A stretch of 64,000 nt of DNA from Viscum album. Taxonomy: Eukaryota > Streptophyta > Magnoliopsida > Santalales > Viscaceae. Each line of letters starts with the position of its first letter. Position 1 is the first letter of the stretch. A model generated the notes under the pieces. That model ran no database searches and had not been told where the DNA came from. It was given only the letters and a program-made list of their open reading frames with translations. This document shows, one piece after another, positions 46,301 through 59,708 of this stretch. The stretch spans positions 601,300,818-601,364,817 of the forward strand of contig OY728158.1 in NCBI GenBank assembly GCA_963277665.1, in the 5' to 3' direction. A program made the position numbers and the translations under genes.

Positions 46301-46543
46301 ACTTTATAAATTTTCTCTTACCTAGTTTTCAACCCAAGTTTCTAGCAGGATTACGGGGATCCTTTACCACTTGGATAATCCCCCAATTTCCTATATAGGA
46401 AATCCACATATTGTAAAATGGAATTTTTTATTTTCATTTCTTATATTGGAACCATGATGATACCAATTATAATTATATGGTGTGATGTATTTGTTTCTAA
46501 TCCTTTTTGGGTTTATCAAAGAGTTTGAACTCTATGGGAGATG
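43346..46543 (+). other. 3.2 kb segment present only in unit 1 of the array
   Basis: This has no counterpart between 1035 and ~1109. It ends in TATGGGAGATG immediately before TGTTGGAGAA of the LTR, which looks like a genuine polypurine tract, so it is more likely original internal sequence deleted from unit 0 than an insertion. It holds an open stretch at 43967-44293 with repeated SSEVxYDSSE-like words, a GC-richer part at ~44750-45300, and a minus ORF at 45831-46028. None was recognised. Confidence 0.5.
43967..44293 (+). other. Unrecognised ORF with Ser-rich repeats
   Basis: 108 codons. Words such as SSEVSYDSSK, RSEVTMESF, HDSSEFTKESSKV and TSEVPYDSSEF repeat at DNA level as (t)ctgaagtcycatatgactcatctgaa-like units. 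Whether it is coding is doubtful. It may be a decayed minisatellite that happens to stay open. Confidence 0.3.
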
Positions 46544-47956
46544 TGTTGGAGAATATGGGATCCTAGAATACTTTTGTAAATTGTGTCCTTTTCAAGTATT
46601 TTCTAAATTTTGGGGTGTAAAAAATTTGGGGTAAAAGATGTTCTTCTACAAGATAGGAACATGGATAATGTAGTAGTTAACAGTACCTCATAGTAAGTTT
46701 GAAATAGGAGTTCGTGGTCAGTGGTCTGCATTGAAGGTTGGCAGCTGTGTGGGGAGTACAGAGGCCACATGGAAAGCTCATGGTCAGAAGGTAGTGATTT
46801 TAAGAGGACTACAAAGGATGTATCATGTGGTTTTCAAATGGTGGTGATAATATTAAGGAGGATGTTTTTCATGGTTATATTATGAGGTTTTTAATTTTTC
46901 CATGAGAAAAGTCTATGGGGGATAGTCTGTGAATATGAAAGTCACATGGTTAGTTTCAAAATGTTTTTTCATACATTTAATGGTAATTTCATGGATTTAA
47001 AAAAAACCCTAGTGGACTGATCCTATAATTATCCCATTTTTAACATCATTTATTATAGAGAGAGAAACTTGAAAATAAATTCAATATATTAATTAGTGTG
47101 TGAAATAGATATTGTGTAATAAATGTATGCTAATTAGGGTCTCTAGAAGAATTCTAGGGAGAAGTAGTGTGTGTGGGAGTTTTTTGAGGAAGGTGAGTAA
47201 AAGGAAGTTTGTAAAGTCAGTGTGTGGAATGAATTTAGCACATTCACTACATTGGAGGTGTTGTGTGAGGATTCATGTGTGGGAGGTCCATTTAGGAGTT
47301 GACCACACTAGTGTTTCATACAATTTTTCCATAGTGGATGGTGGCCCATGTGGTTAGTTCATAGTTAATGGTGGCCTGTGTGTTTGTTATGTGGTAGATA
47401 GTGGTCTATCGATTTAAGAACCCTTTTCTCACATGAGTTTTCTAGAATGTATCCTAATGACCTAAAATCACATTAATGAATAATATTCTTTCATTTAAGA
47501 TGTAATATTCCTAGAAAATTTTAGGTGATAAGGGAGAGACCTTATAGTTGATAAACTAAGGCAAACTTCAATAAGAGCAGTATATAGGGAGGATTCGACA
47601 AAAGTTATCTAAGGGAGGCATTGAACTATCCCTAAATTATTTGTAATGTTTTTGTGTTCTTAATAGAGTTAACTTGCACAAAAAATTATAATCTACAATA
47701 ACTAATGAATATTAGTGGATTTAAACATTAATGAAACATTATTGGAACCTACTCCTTAGACTATCTCTTAGTGGTGAAAAAAGTAAAAATTATTGTACTC
47801 TATTTTATTTCTTCATTATTTATGCTTGGTAAATGTGAATTCTAAATATATAGGTTTAATGATTTCCTAATAATGTGGGGACAAGATACTTTTAATGTAT
47901 AAGAAATAATTTACACCCTGATTCACCCTTCCCCTGTCAAGGCATCTAGGGATATA
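46544..47956 (+). repeat. LTR of old Ty1/copia element between units 1 and 2
   Basis: 1413 bp. It starts TGTTGGAGAATATGGG after a purine tract and ends next to the primer binding site (47959-47971). It aligns with 1109-2516. It serves as 3' LTR of unit 1 and 5' LTR of unit 2 in the head-to-tail array. Confidence 0.8.
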
Positions 47957-47958
47957 AT

Positions 47959-47971
47959 AAGTGGTATCAAA
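47959..47971 (+). other. Primer binding site of old copia element, unit 2
   Basis: AAGTGGTATCAAA, identical to 2519-2531. It is followed by about 70 bases of leader before the nested gypsy LTR. Confidence 0.75.
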
Positions 47972-48040
47972 TCTATGTTACTAGCATTGAAACTGACTGT
48001 TGAAGTTTAGTATGTATAATTTGGTTAATTTCAAATGAGT

Positions 48041-51000
48041 TTATAAAGACTCATAATTTTCATACATAAATATTACATAATTTTAGATAAATATTCAATA
48101 CATTCCATAATAATACACATCAGAGGACTACAGAGGTTTAACATATTTGGAAACATGGATGCTTAAAAAACTGGTATATAAAAGATCTAAATCATTTAAT
48201 ATTTAGTTATTGACAACTAGTAACCCTTTTAAACATAACATTCTTAAAAAAATTCTCCATAACCTGGGTAAGGTAAACAAAAGGAAAGGAGAGATCAGAT
48301 GCTCTGTAAGGGTAAAAAAAGTGATATAAAAAATGATCATAAGTGATAATAATATAATTATAATGGTATGATAACATGATCTAAACATTATAAAATAATA
48401 CCCATCAATTAATATATCATAATCATGAAACATGTAATCAAGTTTTATCCATCAAAAAAAATAAGACATAAGAGTGTGAAATCATCAATACTTCATCATG
48501 AGACATGAAAACATAACATATTCATAAGTCATAAGTTTTTGTATTGAATATAAGAAAATAAAAAAATCCTTAGTCAAGTCTCCCTGTAAAGATTATCATA
48601 GTGGATTGGGATCACTTCTCGTACCATAATTTCCATAATCAAGGTTCACCCCCAAGACTATCTTATTAAACAAAAAACCTTACTGAACTGGATTCACAAC
48701 CCATTCCATTCATTATTATTTTATGATATATATTTCATTACCCAATTTATTAGATGGATATATAATTCTATGTCCACCAATCACATAATAAAAAAGATAA
48801 ACATATGTTTCAAAAAATCATAAAACATTCATCATATCATCAAATCATTACCCATGGATAGGATAGAGGTTTCATTTTTATTTCATAATGATAATAGTAA
48901 ACTATCTAGAAAAATAATAAATATGGTGATATTGGATCATATCCATAGTAAATCATAAGAAACATTATATGATATTGTTATAGATAAAAATACCTTTAAA
49001 ATATCACTAGAACATTTCTTTAGTAAAATACACAATTTATTTGAAAATAGGTATTTAGAATCTAAAACTTTTCAAAATGTAAATTAAAAAATATTATTTG
49101 AAAATAAAAAATTAAACTTTTAAATTAATATTTAAATAAAATATTATTCATGATGGTGAGGAAATCTCTTCATGCAGTGTATGTTAAAAAAATTCTTTTC
49201 ACATTTTCGGTTCTAAAGTACCACATTTGGAGAATGATTAGAATGAACATTTTAAAGCTTAGTAAGGAAATTAAGATATATTAATAAATAATTTAAATAA
49301 TAATAAATTAATAGTAAAAATATTCTTTAAATTTTTTTAAATAAAATATGTGCATGAAAGAAAATATTCCCGACATAAGGGGGAAACAAGGTCCGTTTCC
49401 CTTAAAAACATTCTTTCGATCTCTTGAGTACTTAAAGAGATAAAACTGAAATGAAAATAATAAATCACCATAGATAACCATAAAATAAGAAAATATATAA
49501 TATTTATGGGACATAAATCAAAAAAATTCATCATCAAAATATTTAAGCATAAACAATACCAGTAAAAATAAGATTGTAACATAAAACTCTTACCTAAATT
49601 CTATCTTCATTCATTAGCATTCTAACCCCCTGTATAATTGATTAAAATTTTATTATAATTCTATTAAAGAACCAAAATAATACTTATAATACCATACATG
49701 ACTTATTTATAACATCTTATCACATTTTCATTAACAATCTTTCATTATCGTCGTCATTTTGGGTGCTAACTAATTCATTTTTCATGTATATATTGGTTTG
49801 GCGGTTATAGTACATGCACTTAAATAATGGTTCCTTTATATATATAATGTTAATAATGATATAAGTATCATATTTATTCATTATACACATAATTATAACT
49901 TTTAATATAAATCAGTAATGAAAAATGAATTACATCACAATGTGGAGACAGTAGTCCATACATACGCACAAGTTATGTTTCCATTTTTTGATGGATGGAA
50001 TGAAATAATGGTAAATACTAATTCACCATTAAAAAATCATTATTATACATAAAAATAACCATGAATGATAGTTCAAATGTACGCACAAGTGATAATGTCA
50101 TCTCCCATTTGATTGAGAAGAAGTAGAAAATGGTTGTTATGTCACCATAATAAAATCTAATTATATTTATGATTCTAGATTCATCATGTTTTTATGTATA
50201 CAACATGTTTATATGAAGTATAATAATAAAAGAAATTGAAATATCTTAGTTAATATCTATACCTCTTCTTTAATGAATAATATCTAGGTTAATGTAAAGG
50301 ATATTATTAATATTTTTTAGTAGTTATTTCATAATATAGAATGATAAAATGGTGTTAATAATGGAGGATAAGAGGTTCTCTTTTATAAGTGAGGGGAGGG
50401 ACACACATGTAATTTCTTCAAATATTTCAATGATTTAAGGTCACTTTCATGGGGAAGTCGCAAAAATGGATAGTGATTTTAAGGAAGGATAATTTAATGT
50501 TTAAATATAAAAATAAAATAATAATTATATAGGTTTTAATGTAAATACTACGCTTATCACATGGTTAACCCCCCTCCCCCCGATAAACTCGTTTTAATCA
50601 TAATCGTCATAACACAATTGTACTATTTTTACTATTCATTATGACTAAAATTTAAGTTGATCATATTAAATAATATTAATTATTATAATTCAAAATATTT
50701 AATTCATTTCACCATATTAAACTACTATAATTGGTGAAATTGGATTTTAATTAAGCGTGTAATCCATAACAAATACTTGTTTTTGAAAGATGAATTATTA
50801 AGTGTACAACTTAATTTACTTCCATTTTACACCTTATAAAAACCATAAAATGAATGTTAAAATCTTATGTTGAATATATAATATAAAATATTCAATAAAA
50901 CTTGTAATAAAAAGATACAAAATTAATTTATTATGATAAAAAAAATAATTTCACAAATAAAAATGGTTTTTATAAAAATGTGTATTTATGCCCAAAAAAT

Positions 51001-51599
51001 AAAATTATGCCATAATAAAGTATATTGATGATTCTTATGAATTTAATTTGATTATATATAATTAAAATTGACTTAGTTTATTTTAATATAAAATTAAAAA
51101 CATAATGGGATATTTACTTGAAAATAAATTATATTTTTTACAAAAATCAATATTTTTCACCGTTCATGGAAAGATAAATGTTTTTAGAAAAATAACAAAA
51201 ATTCACCCTTAGATATTATTAAAATGATAATTTTAAAAATTATATTAATTTTCTAAAATAAAATTTCTAAAAATATTAGTAATTAATTATAACATTTTCA
51301 TTCAAAATGTGATAAAAACCCTTTTTTGATGAAAACATATTTTTGACATGTAAAATGTCTTTACATAAAATTGTGTATTTATTTATTATAAATTAAGAAA
51401 TATATTTGAATTATTAAAAAACATAATGCATATTTTTTATAAAGTGTTTACTACTATTTTCATCTTAGAATTTAACAGCAATGTTATAATAGTTTATTAT
51501 ATCATTGTTCCTATAGACTTCGGGTAGCGTGTAAGGAAATCTACCGAATACTTCAAGTTTTATTTCAATGGAAATACATGTAAGATGTTGTAATTTAAC
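48041..51599 (-). repeat. 3' LTR of nested gypsy element, unit 2 (copy B1)
   Basis: About 3.56 kb. It is closest to copy A1 (about 13 differences over 113 bases compared by hand near 49940). TATA box at 50381-50387, and a paired-motif remnant near 49945-49972. A deletion has removed part of the second motif around 50058. ORFs at 48203-48433 and 49308-49582 match fragments in A1 and have no product. Confidence 0.85.
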
Positions 51600-53819
51600 C
51601 TTATTTACCACTTAAAATAAATTTAACTTTAAAATTATATCACTTCAATACATAAAAATGAGGATATATCTGCTTTATCATATCCCCAGGTTCCCAGGCA
51701 GCCTCCCCAAATTATTGACTCCTCCAAAGAAATTTAACCAGGTGAGTAGCCTTGTCCCCATTGAACATTATCCATATGATACAAGATTAATATAAGTTTT
51801 TTTATAGTAAATAACATACTTTAATGTTATAACCTCTGAGTTTAGTACATGTGAAATATTGGGAATGTACTTCTTCTGGAAATATAAATGAATCACATCA
51901 TGAACTTGAGAGAGGTTTGTTTGGTGTGAAAAGCGATAAGATAAAGTCTCTAATTGATCAAGAATCTAGAAGGGGACAATTTAACTAGGGGTCATATTTA
52001 CCTTATTTAAAAAAATTATATCCATTTTTCATATATAAATTCACAGGAATACCTTCTCACTAACACTGAATTCCAAATCTCACCGATGATTGTCAGTATA
52101 ACGTTTTTCTCGACTCTGAGCTGTCTTGATGTGTTTCTAAATGGACCGAACCTTATCTACAATTACTTTATCTATCCTAGGTCCCAGTGGTTTTCTTTCT
52201 CTAAACTCGTCCCAATATTTCAAAGTTCTATACTTCATTTCATAGATGGATTTATATGGATGCATCTGAATGCTTGAGTGAAAAAAATTATTATAAGAAA
52301 ACTTATTTAGATGAAGGTATTTATCCTAAACACCTTTGAAATCTAGATAATAGTATATTGACGTATACTACAGTGTTCTAATAGTCCTCTTAGACTGAAC
52401 ATTAATATGAGTATGAGAAGCACTAATAAAACCCAACTATGTATCTAGTTTTTGATGAAGACTTCTTCGGAACTTCAAGGTAAGCCTCATATCCTGATTA
52501 GGTACAATAGAATGTGGTTCACCATGTAAACTTTCAACTTCCTTAACATATATCCTATAAAGTTGATCAATATATAAATATACTCTAATATTAATTAAAT
52601 AAACATACTTTATAAGGCGATCTATTATAACCCAAATATCATTATGGGTTTTAGATGTTTTGAGGATACCAACAATGAAATAAATTGTGATGTTTTACAA
52701 CTTCCATACTGGTATGGGTAATGGTTGCAACATCCCCCTTATTCTTTTGTATCTCTGATATAAATTTCCAATAAAAAAATATTTGACATACATAGTCTAC
52801 AATATCTCTCTTCATGTTTTCACACAAGAAATACTCTTTCATATCTCTATATATCTTTGTAATTCTATAATGAATATAGAATTAGGAGACATGAACTTCT
52901 TTTAATAGTTACTTCTTTGGGTTTGGTATTTAAGGGACGCATACAAAGTTCCTGAATATTTTCATTCCATCCCAATCAAGATTAAAATTAGGAACATTTC
53001 TCACCTTACATTACAGCTCTGCATCCCCATTTTTCTCCTCTTTAATCATTACATGGATAGATAGTTCAACACACTTTTTAGAAATATAATATTTCTCCCT
53101 TTCCATCAAGATTTCAAGGTCCACCATTTGAAAATTCATAAATATTGGATTGTTCTTGATATACATCATAGATAAGATAACATGATCCTTTTAACAAGAA
53201 GAATTAGACACCTTTTTCTCCTTCCTAAGAAGGTAATGTATTCAGAATACAACTTCTTTAATTAACTCCATACATATTATCTAGTTCATATTCAAGTATT
53301 TTTTTCTAAATATATACTTTAAGATTTAATAACTAGTGTATTTTTTACACATTTTTCTGTAAAGATATACCTCTAAATATTTAAAGAAAATATTACCACT
53401 GCTAACTCTAAATCAGGTATTAGATAAATTTACTCATGAACCTTCAATTGGAGAAAGGAATAAGATATCACTATATCATTATGTATAAGAACACACCCAA
53501 TACACCTTCTTGATGCATCACTATAAATCAAAAACCCTTCTTCACTATAGGGTAGTATAAGCAGAGGTGCACTGACCAACCTTATCTTTTATTCCAAGAA
53601 AAAAATTACATTCATCAGTCCAAAGGAACTTAACTCAATTCTTAATTAACTTGGTGAGTATATTAAATAGTCGTGATAAATCCATCACAAAATGAAGATA
53701 ATATCTATTTAATCTAGTAAAACAATGGATATTAGTCACAGTATTGGTCTAGGAAAATATTTAATAATTTTAGTTATTGATAGATCCACCAATATACACA
53801 CACTTGAGATGTTGGTTGT
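51600..53819 (-). pseudogene. pol: Integrase, RNase H and RT end of nested gypsy element, unit 2 (uninterrupted)
   Basis: Contiguous counterpart of 18383-19560 plus 32397-33414. It holds the chromodomain-like end near 51680-51760, the integrase core with VPNQDMRL (the same Asp-to-Asn change as unit 1) near 52500, and decayed RNase H above. It contains the two empty sites, TTACC at 51605-51609 and CATAG near 52793. Single-base changes and indels prevent any long translation. The ORFs 52086-52277 and 52651-52842 are shadows or fragments. Confidence 0.8.
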
Positions 53820-54475
53820 TCTATGCCCCTGGTTGTGCTACTGGGTGTGATATGCTGGAATCTTGGTTAGTACTTGGCTGATATGTGATGAATATGATGT
53901 TTTTGTTTCTGGTAATGGTGGTTTTGCATTGATGGAGATTGACCAGCCTTTTGTGGTGGCGCTAAATGATGTGGGAGCTTGTGATTTCGGCGTTGTAGCT
54001 TGACTAGTTGTGAATCGTTGTGGATGAAAGGTATTAGTACTTTTTAATGGTGCTAGATGTTGTCTTGATTTTGGATGCTACAGATGCATTTCTGGAGGTG
54101 GGTGTGAAGAAAGATGTTGGTGTTTGGGGATGGTTGTTGCTTCGCTGTGAGGTGGTGAAGGTGAGACTTATGACTTTGATATCGGTGGTTCTGTGATGTT
54201 GGCGATGGATATGATTGGAAAGGGGGAGATGGTTGATGAAAATGGTGTTGCGAGATGTTGGTTGATGTTTTTCTAGGAAACGCTGGAAGATGTACTTCTT
54301 TTTTTCTGTGTTTTCTAGTTTTTGTTTGTCTTTTTGTTTTTTTGGGACTTTTGAGTTTCGTGGGGGTGTCCAAGGTTTTTGGGTGTGGGTTGACTGACCC
54401 CACACCTCCCTTGTATACAATGTATTTTTTTCTAATAAATTTGGGGGGGGGGGGGTTGGGAATAGCCTGACCCAC
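53820..54475. other. ~650 bp foreign segment within nested gypsy RT, unit 2
   Basis: Homolog of 33415-34062 at the same place in RT. At its high-coordinate end it carries a run of 13 G (54443-54455). On the minus strand it is open over most of its length and rich in Pro, Thr, Ser, His and Lys. Confidence 0.6.
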
Positions 54476-54600
54476 ATATATTCATTTCCCATGAAGACAG
54501 CAGGGTCATTAGTATGACCAAATGGAAACACTATAAATTTATAGTGTCCATACCTCGAATAGAAATATTCTTTGGGTATGTATTCACTTTTTAACCTCAA
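54034..54600 (-). pseudogene. ORF joining RT blocks to the foreign segment, unit 2
   Basis: 188 codons. The first ~40 are RT ([20 protein letters not shown], then [13 protein letters not shown], near the canonical [22 protein letters not shown]). The rest is read from the foreign segment ([27 protein letters not shown]). A stretch of 13 G in a mononucleotide run lies inside the frame, so the frame is unstable. There is no evidence of expression. Confidence 0.6.
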
Positions 54601-55978
54601 ATAATAGTATCTAGATCAAAAGAAAATTTTGGAAAAATATTTATGCCTTTATAATTGACCAAACAAATCAATAATACAGAGAATATGATATTTATTATTG
54701 ATCATGATCTTGTTAATTTTTTGATAATCAATGCAGATTCATATTGATCCATAATCCTTCTTGACAAAAAAGGATAGGTGCACCCCTTGTATATTCACAT
54801 GGATGAATGAATACCTTATAAATATTCTCCTCATGCTACTTGTTCAATTCTTGAAAATCATCCAATTCCATTCTATATAGAGTCTTTTAAATAGGTGTAG
54901 CACCGATTATGAGTTCTATTGAAAAATCAACTTCAAAATTCAGAAGAATAATTGGTAACTATTCTATCAATATTTCAATAAAATCCCATGAAATAGGCAT
55001 ATCTTTCATTTTTATTTTCTACCTAACCATCTGAGATAAACACAAAATTTTAATAGTAATCAATACCCATGTAATGGATATAATTTCCCTATTATGTTTA
55101 CCTTTATCCTGTCACTGATAGCTCATCATAGATTCGTTTTGAATATAAAACTTTAATTCATTTCGTTAGTTATTGATATGGAATTTATATAAATAAATCT
55201 GAACCATTACCAAAATCACATCAAATTCAACTTATAGAAGAATAACAAGATTTTTAGGGAGCATATTCCCAAAAACATCAATTAAAAAGGAATTATACAC
55301 TTGAGATGTGATCATCATACCATTAAGGATTTTTATAAAAAAATTAGCATCTAATCAATGAGGATATGAATTAATATTCGTAGATATTTTTAATGATATG
55401 AAGTTATTTATATGACTAATATTCAATAATATACTACGATATTTGAGCATACCTAGCACCACATCATCTTCATCATTTTATCTCCAATCCCTTAATATAA
55501 CAAAAATGGTTATCATTCCATAAACCACTATTAATTAGAGTAACCAATCATCAAAAATCATTCATTTTTTATCTAAATAATGACACTTTCTTTTAAATAT
55601 ATGAAACTTTAGTTTTAACCTAGTTCATCCATGGTCATTAATATTCAAATCCTTCAAAATGGAACTTAAAGAAAACATAAATTAACCTAGGAATGTCCCT
55701 GCAAAGTTTAAACCAGATGTGTAGTAAGAGGTCATTCATCGTGAACAAGAATTATGGTTGATATATAATCAACTAATTTTTTTGCATATAATTACCCCCA
55801 TATACATTTATTCCAAAAACATGTCCACCTATAGTATCAAAAAAGGGATATATTTTCTTATAAAAACCACACCCCTTTATTTACCATAACTTAGGATATT
55901 ATCCTATACTCAGGATTATCCAAATGGTTCACCCAAATGTTTCTTCATCCTAGATTCCAAAGGTTACTAAACCTTCCT
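54601..55978 (-). pseudogene. pol: RT start, protease and gag remnants of nested gypsy element, unit 2
   Basis: Counterpart of 34200-35567. EFDVILVMVQIYLY near 55230-55180 is the mutated FDVILGMDW protease block. RT start blocks lie near 54760-54720. The gag part is again short, so its loss preceded the duplication. Confidence 0.75.
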
Positions 55979-55989
55979 TATGATAACGT

Positions 55990-58900
55990 TTATTTCCAAA
56001 CATACTTTTCAAACATTAGTATTACATCATTTTAGATGAATATTAAATAAATATCAAAATAATACACACCTGAGGACCATAGAGGTATAGAGTCTTTGGA
56101 AAATTGGATAAATAAAAAGCCAATATATAAAATATCTAAATCATTCCCCATTAATTTCTTCACAACTAGCACCCTTATTAGATATAACATACTTAAAATG
56201 TTACTTCATAACCTGGGGAAGGGAAACATAAGAAATGGTGATCTCAGATAATTGATGAGGATAAACATAACAGATATCAATAAATTATCATAAATGATCA
56301 TAACATAAGCATAATGGCACGAGAACAAGATCTAAAAATTATAAAATAGTACCCAAAAATTAATATATCATAATCATGAAACATGGAATGAAGTTTATAA
56401 ATAAAAAAACATAATACATTAGAGTGTGGAATCATCAAAATTCAATCATGAACCATGAAAACATATCATAAACCTAAGAAATAAGTTATTTTTAATCTAC
56501 ATACTCATATAAAATCATTTCCTTGATTAAGTATCACTTTCAAGACTACTATAGTGGATTTGGTTCACTCTCAATTCCATCACTTCATTAGTCAAGGTTC
56601 ACTCACAAGACTGTATTATTGGAAAAATTACTATTCTAAAATGGGTTCACTCCCCCTTAGATTCTATTTTATCTCTTTATATTTTCTTATTTATATAATT
56701 CATTGGAGGTCTATATAATTCTAGGCCCACCCATCACAAAATGAAAACTATACATATTTGTGCCATGAGATCTTACAACATTCATCATATCATCAAATCA
56801 TAACCCGTGGAAATGATATGAGTTTCATAAAAATTTATTTATAATAGTCATAAACCATATAGATAAATAATAAATATGAAAACATTGGATAATATCCCCA
56901 TTAAATCATAAGAAACATCATAGAATGTTTTTATAGACAGAAATTCCTTTAAAATTTCACTAGAACATTCATTGAGGAAAATTACCTTTTTATTTGAAAA
57001 CACGTATTTAGAATATAATAGTTTATAAAATTTTTAGTAAAGGGTTTTATTTTAAAATAAAAAAATAAAACTTATATAGGAATCTTAAAATAAAATAGTA
57101 TCCATGATGGTGGGGAAATAATTTTATGTGGTGTTTTTTAAAATAAAACTTTCATTGATGTTTTTGGTTCAAATGTACCATGTTTGGAAAATGATAAGAA
57201 AGGTTTATTTTAAACCTTTTTAAGAAAAGTAAAATATAATAAAAAATTACTTTAAATAATTTCTTTATAATAATAAAAACATTCTTGAAAACATTTTAAT
57301 GAAAATATGGACCTGGAGGAAAATATTCCCGACTGAATGGAGAAACATAGTTGGTTTTCCTTAAAGAAATTATTTTATTTTCTTAAGTACATAAAGATAT
57401 GAAAATCAAATGAAAATAATAAATCCTTATAAATAACTATAATATAATAAAATTAATATTATTTATGAGATATATATCATAAAATTTCATCATCTTAATA
57501 TTTATGTATAAACAGTCTTGATAGAAATGAAAGAGAAACATAAAATCCTTAACTCAAGTATGTCTTGCTTCTTAAGTGATCTCATCTCCTATGAAATAAA
57601 TTTAAATTTTATTATAATTATATAGCATAACCCTAATAATACCCATAATATCTTACATTTTTTACTTAAAACATATTATCACTCATTCATAATCAATCTT
57701 TTATTAACATCGTTTTTTTGTGTTAACTGCTTCATTTTTTCATGTATGTTTTGGTTCAGCGATTATGGTATATGCACTTAGATCATGATTTAAACATTCC
57801 CATAATGTTAATAAATATATAAATATCATATATATATATATATATTACATATATAATTATAACCATCCATATAAATTGGTGATGAAAAATTAATTATATC
57901 ACTATGTAGAGATGTTAGTTCACTTTACAAAGGAGTGGTGTTTCCATTTTTTTATGGATGGAATTAAAGAAAGATAAATAATAATTCAAGCTTATAGAAT
58001 AATTATTTTTAAAAAATATCATATATAAACATTAAATCTATCATAATAACAAACCATGAATGATGGTGTGGGAAAATGAATCGCATCGCTATGTGGAGGC
58101 GGTAGTCCACATGTACCCAAGAGCGATACATTAATATCCCATTTGATTGAGAAGAGGTTGTAAATGGTTGTTATATCACCATAATAACATATAATTATAT
58201 TTATTATAATTTATTAATCATGTTTTTATGGATACATCATGTTTAGAGGAAGTATAAGAACAAATAAAATCGAAAGATCTTGGTTAAGATCTATACCTAT
58301 TCTTTTAGTTACCTCCTTTATCTTGCACCTTAAGCCTTGAATGATTGGACATAGGATAATTACATAATCTATAGGATTGAGATAATCATTATATGGAGGT
58401 TTTTTAGTAGTAATTTTTGATATATAAGGCTGAAATGGTGTAAATAATGTTGGAGAATAGGTTCCCTTTTATAAGTCAGGGGCGGGACACACAAGGAATT
58501 TTTTAAAAGATTTTAATGATTTACGGTCACTTTTATGGAGAAGTGGTTCAAAATGGATAGGTATTAAAAGGTAGAATAAGATAAGGTTGAAATATATTTA
58601 AAATTATAATAATTTTATAGGTAGAGGTGTAAATAATACCCTTATAACTCATCTCATGGTTTAACCCCCACCCCCACCCCCACCACCCCTATAAACCCAT
58701 TTTAACCTTAACCGTCCGAACAAAAGTTTAATATTTTTACTATTCACTATGACCAAAATTAATATTTAAATATTAAATTGTATTAATTATTATGATATTA
58801 AATTTTTAACCCATTTTAATAATTTAAATTTCTATAAGTTTCAAGACTTAATTTTAATTAACTGCACTAAATGCAATGGAAACCCATTTTTGACAAATGG

Positions 58901-59708
58901 ATTTTTAATCATAAAAATTAATTTACTTCAAATATTTGACATATAAAACTATAAAATTAATGCTAAATTAATATACTGAATATTTAATATATAAATTTCA
59001 CTAAAAACATTAATCAATAGAGATACAATTAATTTATTAAGATAAAAACACATTCCATACATAATTTTTTTTTTAGAAAAATGGGTTTTTAAGCCCAGAA
59101 ATTAACTTATACCAAAATCAAGTATAATGAAAATTAATATGTAATTAATTATATTATTTCTAATTAATGTATAATTAGGTTTATTTAATATCAAATTAAA
59201 AATATAATTGTACATTTACTTGAAAATAAATTACATTTTTTACAAAAAATGGTAGTTTTCACTATTTTATGAAAAATAAATCTTTTCAAAAAAATCATAA
59301 CATTTCAACCTAAGAAAATATTGATATGCTGATTTTCAAAATTATATTCATTTACTCAAATAAAATTTCAAAAAATAGAATAAATTAATTATAAATTCCA
59401 TTTTCAAAATGCGATAGAAATCATTTTTGATGAAAACATATTTTTGAATAAAAAATGACTTTACTAAAAATTGTGTACTTATTTATTATGAATTAATAAA
59501 TACATTTTAATTAATAAAAACCTTTATAAATATTTTTTATAAAGATTTTATTACAATTCATACCTATTAATTTAATAATTAGGATATAATGGTTTACTAT
59601 ATCATAGTTTATATAGACTAAGGGTTGCGTCTAAGGAAAAGTCTAAAATACTTCAAGTTTTATTTCAAAGGGAATGCATATAATATATTCGGATACTATG
59701 AAGTTACA
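55990..59708 (-). repeat. 5' LTR of nested gypsy element, unit 2 (copy B2)
   Basis: About 3.7 kb, the longest of the four copies and closest to A2. The minus-strand start TGTAACTTC is at 59708. TATA box at 58467-58473, (CCCCCA)n at 58665-58693, paired motifs near 57910-57930 and 58085-58130. It retains the ~490 bases (59090-59580) missing from A2. Confidence 0.85.
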
